Positions 16,817 through 24,747 of a DNA stretch of 35,238 nt are shown here, in pieces; within the stretch, counting starts at the first letter, position 1, and the number at the start of each line of letters is the position of its first letter. The notes under the pieces were generated by a model. The model was given only the letters and a program-made list of their open reading frames with translations. It had not been told where the DNA came from and did no database searches. The translations under genes and the position numbers were made by a program. Source of the stretch: Pseudomonadota bacterium (lineage in GTDB: Bacteria > Pseudomonadota > Alphaproteobacteria > Reyranellales > Reyranellaceae); contig JAFEFG010000045.1 of the NCBI GenBank assembly GCA_018240685.1, positions 1 to 35,238 of the forward strand, read 5' to 3'.

Positions 16817-17752
16817 ATGAGTAGATTTCTGACCGTGGGGGCTGCGCAGATGGGCCCCATCCAGCGCAGTCATACGCGCCGCGATGTGGTGGAACGCATG
16901 ATCGCGCATCTGCGCGAGGCCAGGCGCATGGGCTGCGACCTGGTGGTGTTCCCGGAGCTTACGCTGACGACCTTCTTTCCGCGCTGGTGGATGACCGACC
17001 AGGCGGAGATCGACTCCTTCTTCGAGAAGGAGATGCCGTCGAACGAGACGGCGCCGCTCTTCACGGAGGCCAAGCGCCTGGGGCTCGGTTTCTGCATGGG
17101 ATATGCCGAACTCGCCAACGAAGGCGGCCGCGTGCACCGCTTCAACACCTCGATCCTCGTCGAGCCGGACGGGCGCATCGCCAGCAAATATCGCAAGATC
17201 CATCTGCCGGGCCATGTCGAGCACGAGCCGCAGCGGCCGTTCCAGCATCTCGAGAAGCGCTACTTCGAGGTCGGCAATCTCGGCTTCCCGGTCGTCAAGG
17301 CGTTCGGCGGCAACATGGGCATGTGCATCTGCAACGACCGGCGCTGGCCCGAGACCTACCGGGTGATGGGGCTGCAGAACGTCGAGATGGTGATGCTGGG
17401 CTACAACACGCCGATCCACAACGCGCCCGCGCCTGACCACGACGAACACAGCTGGTTCCACAACGCGCTCTCCATGCAGGCCGGCGCCTACCAGAACGGC
17501 ACCTGGGTGATCGGCGTCGCCAAGGGCGGCACGGAGGAGGGGATTCCCTCGCTCGCCGACAGCATGATCGTGGCGCCGTCCGGCAAGGTGGTGGCCCGTG
17601 CCGCGACCGACGGCGACGAGCTGATCGTGCATCGCTGCGATCTCGATGCCGGCAAGAGCTACAAGACGACGACCTTCAACTTCGCCGTCCACCGCCAGCC
17701 CGATCAGTACCGCCTGATCGTCGAGCGCAAGGGCGCGATTGATCCGGTCTGA
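16817..17752 (+). CDS. N-carbamoyl-D-amino acid hydrolase (D-carbamoylase)
   Basis: This 311-residue nitrilase-superfamily enzyme hydrolyses N-carbamoyl-D-amino acids to D-amino acids, CO2 and ammonia. The catalytic triad is readable: Glu47 (VVFPELTLTTFFPRWW), Lys127 (KYRKIHLPGH) and Cys172 (CICNDRRWPE). The segments YNTPIHN, LSMQAGAYQNGTW and FNFAVHRQPDQY follow the same order as the Agrobacterium D-carbamoylase, which is about 304 residues long. The ATG at 16817 follows GAGG at a suitable spacing; a longer in-frame reading from 15863 would overlap uronate dehydrogenase and has no domain. It likely shares an mRNA with udh. No D-hydantoinase is present in the window, so the natural substrate source is unclear. 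Confidence 0.9.
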   Translation: MSRFLTVGAAQMGPIQRSHTRRDVVERMIAHLREARRMGCDLVVFPELTLTTFFPRWWMTDQAEIDSFFEKEMPSNETAPLFTEAKRLGLGFCMGYAELANEGGRVHRFNTSILVEPDGRIASKYRKIHLPGHVEHEPQRPFQHLEKRYFEVGNLGFPVVKAFGGNMGMCICNDRRWPETYRVMGLQNVEMVMLGYNTPIHNAPAPDHDEHSWFHNALSMQAGAYQNGTWVIGVAKGGTEEGIPSLADSMIVAPSGKVVARAATDGDELIVHRCDLDAGKSYKTTTFNFAVHRQPDQYRLIVERKGAIDPV

Positions 17753-17763
17753 TCTTCTCTTCG

Positions 17764-17784
17764 CCTCTCCCGTCTCGGGGGAGG
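17764..17784. terminator. Hairpin between convergent genes
   Basis: CCTCTCCCG at 17764-17772 pairs with CGGGGGAGG at 17776-17784 (one G-T wobble) around a 3-nt loop, in the 39-bp gap between the stops of the D-carbamoylase and the NTF2-like gene. It is a good position for a shared terminator. The C-rich stem resembles the hairpin at 2916-2941. Confidence 0.65.
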
Positions 17785-17791
17785 AAGAGCT

Positions 17792-18247
17792 TTAGCTCGT
17801 GAACTTTCCGTAGCTTCTGTCGGGTGTGCCGCGGAAAAGCGACATATGCGTGTGGGTGGCGATGAACGGGTCGCCCACCTTGAGGCGGCCGAGCACGACC
17901 GTGGTACGGCCGGGCCGGTCGAAGCGGTCGCCGTTGGGATGGAAGCCGTCCGACTCCCAGACCGCCATGCCGACCGCCATCAGCCGGTCGGCGGAGACGA
18001 TCGCTTCCACTTTGTCGAGATCGTAACGGAAGTTGCGGATGGTGCCCCAGACGTTGCGCCACTGCTTCTGTTCGGTGAGTGCCTGCCCGTGCATGAAGTC
18101 GGTGAAGGTGCCGAAGGCGATCATGTCCTCGGCGAAGATCGGGCGCGCGCCCTCATAGTCGACGGCGCGGCAGTGCCGCGCGAGCGTGTCGAACCAGGCG
18201 CGCACGGCGGCGAGATCGTCGGGGGCGACGGACGTTAGAAGCTTCAT
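17792..18247 (-). CDS. SnoaL/NTF2-like family protein
   Basis: This 151-residue cytoplasmic protein has the shape of the NTF2-like superfamily. An N-terminal helix segment (VRAWFDTLARHCRAVDYEG) is followed by IFAEDMIAFGTFTDFMHGQ, then beta strands RNFRYDLDKVEAIVSADRLMAVGMAVWES and GRTTVVLGRL, ending HTHMSLFRG. The conical cavity of this fold is used by isomerases, hydrolases and ligand carriers. I see no residue set that fixes the activity. The gene follows the S49 peptidase by 10 bp on the same strand, and its ribosome binding site AGGAACG overlaps the peptidase stop. No function is claimed. Confidence 0.8.
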   Translation of the reverse strand: MKLLTSVAPDDLAAVRAWFDTLARHCRAVDYEGARPIFAEDMIAFGTFTDFMHGQALTEQKQWRNVWGTIRNFRYDLDKVEAIVSADRLMAVGMAVWESDGFHPNGDRFDRPGRTTVVLGRLKVGDPFIATHTHMSLFRGTPDRSYGKFTS

Positions 18248-18257
18248 GACATCGTTC

Positions 18258-19085
18258 CTACAGTCCGAATCGTTGCCAATAGGTGCGTTCCTCGACCGCC
18301 GCGAGGGCCGCGGGCGCGATCTGCTCGAGGCTGCCGCCGAGACCGAAGCGTGCCAGCAGGCTCCTGCGCGGCGCGATCAGGGGCAGGCGGACCTTGGCGC
18401 CGTAGCGCTGCTGCAGCACGGTGCGCAGTTCGCCGATGCTGTCGGCCAGGCCAAGATCCAGGCCCCGCCGCCCGGTCCAGAATTCGCCCGAGAAGAGCAG
18501 CGCATCGTCGCCCTTCAGGCGCGTCCCGCGGCGCTCGCGCACCCAATCCTTGAAGCCGTCATGGATCTCGGCCTGCAGGCGCTTGAGGCGCTCGACATCC
18601 TCCGGCCTCTCCTCGCGAAAGGGATCGAGCATCGACTTGCGCTCGCCGGAAGTGTGCACCCGCCGCTCCACGCCGAGCTTGGACATCAGGTCCTTGAAGC
18701 CGAAGCCCGAGGAGATGACGCCGATCGATCCCACGATCGAGGCCGGATCGACGATGATCTCGTCGGCGGCGCAGGCGAGCCAATAGCCGCCGGAGGCGGC
18801 CACGTCCTCGACGAAGGCGATCACCGGCAGGTTCTTCTCCCGCGCCAGCAGACGGATGCGTTGCGCGATCAGTGCCGACTGCACCGGCGATCCGCCGGGG
18901 GAATTGATCGCCAGCGCCACGGCCTTGGCCCCGCGCATGGCGAAGGCGCGAGCCAGCAGCGGCGCCACCGTTTCCACCGAGAGGCCGCGCACGCCGAGAA
19001 TATTGCCCGCCGCGATCACGCCGGCGAGACGCACCACGGGCACGGTCGGGCGGCGGCGCAGTCGATCCTTGATCCAGTCCAGCAT
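18258..19085 (-). CDS. S49-family signal peptide peptidase-like protease (SppA/SohB type)
   Basis: This 275-residue serine protease is of the SppA/SohB family, which degrades cleaved signal peptides or membrane-bound peptides. The nucleophile is Ser98 in VAASGGYWLACAADEI, and the general base is the Lys of GERKSMLDPF near residue 150 (numbering from ATG 19085). ALAINSPGGSPVQ forms the oxyanion-side strand. The single-domain length matches the short SppA type. A TTG 12 codons upstream (19121) is an alternative start. No convincing transmembrane helix is seen at the N-terminus; the protein begins with a basic segment (DWIKDRLRRR). It lies between the TrmN6-like methyltransferase and the NTF2-like gene, all on the minus strand. 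Confidence 0.88.
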   Translation of the reverse strand: MLDWIKDRLRRRPTVPVVRLAGVIAAGNILGVRGLSVETVAPLLARAFAMRGAKAVALAINSPGGSPVQSALIAQRIRLLAREKNLPVIAFVEDVAASGGYWLACAADEIIVDPASIVGSIGVISSGFGFKDLMSKLGVERRVHTSGERKSMLDPFREERPEDVERLKRLQAEIHDGFKDWVRERRGTRLKGDDALLFSGEFWTGRRGLDLGLADSIGELRTVLQQRYGAKVRLPLIAPRRSLLARFGLGGSLEQIAPAALAAVEERTYWQRFGL

Positions 19086-19196
19086 GGCCGGCACTGTCGC
19101 GGCGCGGCGTGCGAATGGCAAGCGATCTGCCGCCGGCTCCTTCTTCGCTCTGTCGTCGCCCGGGGACAGGCGCCTTCGTCGGCAAGCCCGGGTTGG

Positions 19197-19922
19197 TCAG
19201 AAGGAGAGCGGCGCGCCGTGGCGCAGGATGGCTTCGGCCTCGTCCGTGTAGCCGCCGTCTTCCTTGTGAAGGACCAGGGGCGGCGACTGATGGAGGCGGC
19301 GGGTCGCGGCGCGGCGTGCGCGAACCAGCACGCGGGAGGCCGGCGGCAGGCGCTTGACCGCGATATCGCTCCAACCCAGCGTCGTCAGGATATCGGCGAT
19401 CTCCTCGAGCCGGTCGCTGCGATGGACGAGGGTCAGCGTTCCCTCGGGCTTGAGTGCCGCCGTCGCCACCGCCAGCCAGCGGCGCAGGTCGGCGCTCGAT
19501 TCGACCGTGGCGAGCGCCTTGATCGGATTGGGCGAGGGATCGGCCACGGCGGCGGCAAGATAGGGCGGGTTGGTCGCCACCTGATCGAACAGGCCGAGCG
19601 CGGTCGGCAAAGCGGCCGCGATATCGTGGACGACGACCTCTACGCGGTCGGCGAGGCCATTGGCCTGCACATTCCGGCGGGCGAGGGCCGCGAGTTCGGG
19701 CTGCAATTCGAGGCAGACGACATGGCAGCCAGGAATGCGCACGGCCAGGCAAAGACCGACGGCACCGACGCCCGCGCCCAGATCGAGCACCCTTTCCCCG
19801 GCCGCGGGATTGATGGCAGCGGCCAGCAGCACGGCGTCCACCGCAACACGATAGCCGCGCCGGGGCTGCAGGAAGCGGACCCGGCCGCCCAGCAGCGCAT
19901 CTTCAGTGGTGGACGTTTCCAT
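19197..19922 (-). CDS. TrmN6-like tRNA (adenine-N6)-methyltransferase
   Basis: This 241-residue class I SAM-dependent methyltransferase has motif I LDLGAGVGAVGLCLA (47-61), the acidic ribose-binding residue in CLELQPEL (70-77) and the adenine-N6 catalytic motif NPPY (118-121), which occurs in N6-adenine and glutamine methyltransferases. The opening EDALLGGRVRFLQPRRGYRVAVDAVLLAA is typical of YfiC/TrmN6, which methylates A37 of tRNA1(Val). The start at 19922 was found by counting from the stop; a much longer reading upstream would overlap the prenyl synthase on the other strand. It is divergent from polyprenyl diphosphate synthase across 69 bp. The specific RNA target is inferred. Confidence 0.87.
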   Translation of the reverse strand: METSTTEDALLGGRVRFLQPRRGYRVAVDAVLLAAAINPAAGERVLDLGAGVGAVGLCLAVRIPGCHVVCLELQPELAALARRNVQANGLADRVEVVVHDIAAALPTALGLFDQVATNPPYLAAAVADPSPNPIKALATVESSADLRRWLAVATAALKPEGTLTLVHRSDRLEEIADILTTLGWSDIAVKRLPPASRVLVRARRAATRRLHQSPPLVLHKEDGGYTDEAEAILRHGAPLSF

Positions 19923-19991
19923 AAGGGAACTGCATTCTCTCACGACATCGTGTCGCAACTTGGTTACAGCCGGCAGGACTATCTTCGCGCA

Positions 19992-21011
19992 ATGGCAACC
20001 GTCGTCTCCCTCGAAGGAAAACGCAAGGCACCGAGCCTCGAGCCCCTGCTCTCGCTCTGTGCCGAAGACATGGCACGCGTCGATCGCGAGATCGTGGCCC
20101 GCATGCGGTCTCCCATTGCGCTCATTCCCGAACTTGCGAACCATCTCGTCGGTGCCGGCGGCAAGCGCATGCGTCCGCTGCTGACCGTGGCTGCGGCGCG
20201 GCTGTGCGGCTACGACGCCGACGACGACCGCCATGTGAAGCTCGCCACCTGCGTGGAATTCATCCATTCGGCGACGCTGCTGCACGACGACGTGGTCGAT
20301 GTGAGCGCGCTGCGCCGCGGCAAGCCGACGGCGAATTCCGTCTGGGGCGACAAGGCGTCGGTGCTCGTGGGCGACTTCCTGTTCACGCGCTCGTTCGAGC
20401 TGATGGTCGATGTCGGTTCGCTCGAGATCCTGCGCATCCTTTGCAATGCCTCGTCGACCATCGCCGAAGGCGAGGTGCTGCAGCTCGTCACGCAGCGTGA
20501 CATCAGCACGCCCGAGGCGACCTACCTCGAGGTGATCAAGGCCAAGACCGCGCGCCTGTTCGCGGCAGCGTCCGAGGTGGGTGCCATGGTGGCCGGCTGC
20601 AAGCCCGCGGAGCGGGTGGCGCTGGAGAGCTTCGGCATGAATCTCGGCATCGCCTTCCAGCTCGTCGACGATGCGCTCGACTATGCCGGCCGCGAGGCCA
20701 AGCTCGGCAAGACGGTCGGCGATGACTTCCGCGAGGGCAAGATCACGCTGCCGGTGATCCTCTCCTTCCTGCGCGGCCGCGCCGTGGAGCGCGAGTTCTG
20801 GAAGCGCACCATCGAAAAGCTCGACCAGCAGCCCGGCGACCTGGAGCAGGCGCAGGGCCTGATCGAGCGGCATAACGCGGTCTCCGACACCTTCGAGCGG
20901 GCCCGTCATTACGGCGCCATGGCCCGCGACGCGCTCGGTCTGTTCGCCGACACGCCGCTCAAGGCCGCGATGCTCGAGGCGGTGGACTTCGCCATCGACC
21001 GGGCGCACTAG
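19992..21011 (+). CDS. ispB: Polyprenyl (octaprenyl/decaprenyl) diphosphate synthase
   Basis: This 339-residue trans-isoprenyl diphosphate synthase makes the side chain of ubiquinone from farnesyl-PP or GPP plus IPP. It shows GGKRMRP (56-62), the first aspartate-rich motif LLHDDVVD (Asp99, Asp100, Asp103) with RRGKPTAN after it, and the second motif [10 protein letters not shown] (Asp226, Asp227, Asp230) followed by [16 protein letters not shown]. The residues before the first motif are small (SAT), consistent with a long-chain product, but the exact chain length cannot be read. The ATG at 19992 matches the family N-terminus; the open frame continues far upstream without a domain. The gene ends 11 bp before glpK. 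Confidence 0.9.
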   Translation: MATVVSLEGKRKAPSLEPLLSLCAEDMARVDREIVARMRSPIALIPELANHLVGAGGKRMRPLLTVAAARLCGYDADDDRHVKLATCVEFIHSATLLHDDVVDVSALRRGKPTANSVWGDKASVLVGDFLFTRSFELMVDVGSLEILRILCNASSTIAEGEVLQLVTQRDISTPEATYLEVIKAKTARLFAAASEVGAMVAGCKPAERVALESFGMNLGIAFQLVDDALDYAGREAKLGKTVGDDFREGKITLPVILSFLRGRAVEREFWKRTIEKLDQQPGDLEQAQGLIERHNAVSDTFERARHYGAMARDALGLFADTPLKAAMLEAVDFAIDRAH

Positions 21012-21022
21012 TCGCAGCCGAC

Positions 21023-22507
<1,485 letters not shown>

Positions 22508-22528
22508 CGGTTGTGCGCGCGGTATGGA

Positions 22529-22591
22529 TTGACACCGCTTCGAATCTTGATGAGCATCAATTGCATGGAAATGATTGCGCGGTGTCGCAAT
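22529..22591 (+). promoter_or_regulatory. Promoter/operator region of the propeller ABC-transporter operon
   Basis: A consensus-like -35 TTGACA lies at 22529-22534. It is followed by the perfect dyad TTGATG-AG-CATCAA at 22547-22560, where a -10 box would be expected, and a second perfect dyad ATTGCG-CGGTGT-CGCAAT at 22574-22591. Two symmetrical elements in a 106-bp intergenic gap suggest a repressor or activator site controlling the operon. No clear -10 hexamer is seen and no regulator gene is adjacent. Confidence 0.5.
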
Positions 22592-22613
22592 CGGGCATGA
22601 GGTGCTTCGCGGC

Positions 22614-23585
22614 ATGAAGACAGTCCGACTCACGCAGCAAGGCATCGTCTTTACCATCTTCATTCTGCTGTTTGCCGGTTTCGCAGTCTTCCTGCCGGGC
22701 TTCTTCACCGCCGACAACATGCTGACGCTCCTGCAGAACGTCGCGGTGCTGGGGATCCTGGGGCTGGCCATGGCACTGGTGGTCATCGGCCGCGGCATCG
22801 ATCTGTCCCTGATCGCGGTTCTCGCTGTCCCTACCGGGCTGCTGTTGCAGCTCGTCCAGGATGGAGATTCGTTTTCCCACGCCTTGCTGATGGCGGCTCT
22901 GCTCACGTTTGCCTTCGGGCTCTTCAACGGCTGGTTGATCGCCTATGCCGAGGTGCCGTCGATCTTCGCCACGCTCGCCACTGGTTTGTTCCTCGCCGGT
23001 CTGGGCCAAACCGCGCTGTTCAAGCTCGACGTCGTGCAATGGAGCCCGGGGCTCGCCGGCTTCGAGAAGCTGGGCCAGGGTGCTCTGTTCGGCATTCCGA
23101 TGCCAATTGTCATGTTCGCCGGCGCATGCCTTGTGGTCGCGGCGTTCCTCCGACGCACGCGCTACGGCGCGTTCATCTACGCAATCGGCGACAACCCCTT
23201 CGCCGCTCGTGCCTCCGGTCTGCCGACGCGGCCGCTGATCGTGCTGCAGTACGTGCTGGCGTCGTTGATCGGCCTGATGGCCGGACTGGTTCTCGCAGCA
23301 TCTGTTAACAGCATGCCGACCCGCATCTACAACTCGACCATGATCTATGACGTGATCCTCGTGGTCGTGCTGGGCGGCATCGGGCTCGCAGGCGGCCGCG
23401 GCGGTGTTCTCAACGTGGTGATCGGCACCTTGCTGATCGGTACCATGCTGAACGGGATGACGATCCTGGACATGTCCTATTCCGCTCAGAACCTGGTGAA
23501 AGGCGTCGTTCTCCTGGCAGCCGTCATCACCGATTCGTTCCTCAATCCGCGCAATGAGGAGACGGCGCAGCAGGGAGACATCTGA
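22614..23585 (+). CDS. Ribose-type ABC transporter permease (first permease)
   Basis: This 323-residue RbsC/XylH-type permease has about 8-10 hydrophobic segments. Family motifs are GRGIDLSLIAV near residue 59, AYAEVPSIFATLATG, AIGDNPFAARASGL and the C-terminal GGIGLAGGRGGVLNVVIGTL. The ATG at 22614 is chosen because GAGGTG lies at 22599-22604; an upstream TTG at 22575 would place coding sequence over the second operator dyad. It is the first gene of a five-gene operon and would pair with the second, propeller-fused permease to form a heterodimeric channel. The substrate is unknown; the family imports pentoses, hexoses, polyols and autoinducers. Confidence 0.9.
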   Translation: MKTVRLTQQGIVFTIFILLFAGFAVFLPGFFTADNMLTLLQNVAVLGILGLAMALVVIGRGIDLSLIAVLAVPTGLLLQLVQDGDSFSHALLMAALLTFAFGLFNGWLIAYAEVPSIFATLATGLFLAGLGQTALFKLDVVQWSPGLAGFEKLGQGALFGIPMPIVMFAGACLVVAAFLRRTRYGAFIYAIGDNPFAARASGLPTRPLIVLQYVLASLIGLMAGLVLAASVNSMPTRIYNSTMIYDVILVVVLGGIGLAGGRGGVLNVVIGTLLIGTMLNGMTILDMSYSAQNLVKGVVLLAAVITDSFLNPRNEETAQQGDI

Positions 23586-23634
23586 CCCGCCGGGATTTCG
23601 CTTCAAGAATCATAAAACTGGAGGAAACAAGATC

Positions 23635-24660
23635 ATGATCATGTTCAACGCCAGGCGATGGCTGATCCGTGCTGCCGCCGCTGCGACCGTCGTGGGCGTC
23701 TCGCTCGCGCCGGCCTTTGCCCAGAAGGGGCTCGACGAGCCGTTCCAGGCACCGTTCAAGAAGGCGCTCGAGGGCAAGACCGTGGGCTATGTGCCCGTGG
23801 CGATGAATTTCGATCTCACCGAAGGCTGGTTCGCTGTACTCAAACGCCAGCTCGAACCCTATGGCGTCAAGGTCGTGGTGCGCGATCCGAACTGGAGCAC
23901 CAATGCCGGTGCGCAGGCGGTGACGACGCTGATCTCCGAGAAGCCGGCGGCGATCGTCGTCCACAATCCCGACGTGCAGACCTATGCCAAGCTCCTGCAG
24001 CGGGCGGAAAAGGAAGGCATCTTCGTCATCCAGATCAACATGGGTTCGGCCTATCGGACGACCGGCTTCGTGGGTGCGAACTGGATCGAGATCGGCGAAC
24101 GGGACACCGAGGCGGTGGTCAACTCCTGCAAGGGCAAGTCGAACAAGATCGCGATCGTCCAGGGCGCGTTGTCGGCGGCGGCCAGCGCCTACACGTTGAA
24201 GGGCGTCGAGAACGTGCTGGCCAAGCATCCGGAGATCAAGGTCGTCTCGAGCCAGGCAGCCGACTGGGACGCGGCCAAGGCCAAGGCGATCACCCAGACG
24301 GTGCTCAAGCAGAATCCGGATCTCTGCGGTATCGTCGGCTTCTGGGACGGTATGGATATCGGCACTGCGGCGGCGGTGAAGGAGGCCGGCCTCACGGGCA
24401 AGGTCTTCGTCGCCACTTCCGGCGGCGGCGAACAGAAGGGCGCCTGCGACCTCGTGAAGTCCGGTGCCTTCGATCTCGACCTCAGCTATGACGTGCCGAC
24501 GCAAGGCACCGACATGGCCGCGCTGATCAAGTGGCTGCTGTCATCGGGGATGAAGCCGGGCACGGTGAAAGGCTCGGACTATACGACGCTCATTCCCATC
24601 ACCAAGGCCAACGCCGACATAGACGGCACCTGCTGGAAGCTCGAGCGGCTGAAACAGTAG
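23635..24660 (+). CDS. Ribose-type periplasmic substrate-binding protein
   Basis: This 341-residue binding protein of the periplasmic-binding-protein-like (RbsB) family captures the transporter's substrate. The signal peptide runs MIMFNARRWLIRAAAAATVV and ends AFA-Q near residue 29. The mature protein shows TVGYVPVAMNFDLTEGWFAVLKRQL, IVVHNPDVQTYAKLLQRA, VIQINMG, GFWDGMDIGTAAAVKEAGL and VATSGGG, the standard two-lobe pattern. GGAGG at 23620-23624 supports the start. Its many ligand-facing polar and aromatic positions do not let me name the ligand. A strong hairpin follows the stop codon, suggesting that this gene is expressed above the downstream genes. Confidence 0.9.
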   Translation: MIMFNARRWLIRAAAAATVVGVSLAPAFAQKGLDEPFQAPFKKALEGKTVGYVPVAMNFDLTEGWFAVLKRQLEPYGVKVVVRDPNWSTNAGAQAVTTLISEKPAAIVVHNPDVQTYAKLLQRAEKEGIFVIQINMGSAYRTTGFVGANWIEIGERDTEAVVNSCKGKSNKIAIVQGALSAAASAYTLKGVENVLAKHPEIKVVSSQAADWDAAKAKAITQTVLKQNPDLCGIVGFWDGMDIGTAAAVKEAGLTGKVFVATSGGGEQKGACDLVKSGAFDLDLSYDVPTQGTDMAALIKWLLSSGMKPGTVKGSDYTTLIPITKANADIDGTCWKLERLKQ

Positions 24661-24670
24661 CGGATATTCC

Positions 24671-24703
24671 GGATCGGGACCGGGCCAGAGCCCGCCCCGA
24701 TCC
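24671..24703 (+). terminator. Compound hairpin after the binding-protein gene (attenuator or mRNA stabiliser)
   Basis: GGATCGGG (24671-24678) pairs with CCCGATCC (24696-24703), and inside it CGGGC (24681-24685) pairs with GCCCG (24690-24694) around a CAGA loop. It starts 10 bp after the binding-protein stop. Only a short CTTG follows, not a U-run. Such elements often protect the binding-protein mRNA or reduce read-through into permease genes; this role is inferred. Confidence 0.6.
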
Positions 24704-24747
24704 CTTGCCATGGTGATTCTGAGGTTATTGCGTCGGCGGGTCGCACG

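Noticed and set aside
18186..19991. Long open frame upstream and in frame with polyprenyl diphosphate synthase (941 residues in all)
   Set aside because: It lies opposite the NTF2-like, S49 and TrmN6-like genes and looks like their antisense shadow. The family N-terminus begins at ATG 19992.
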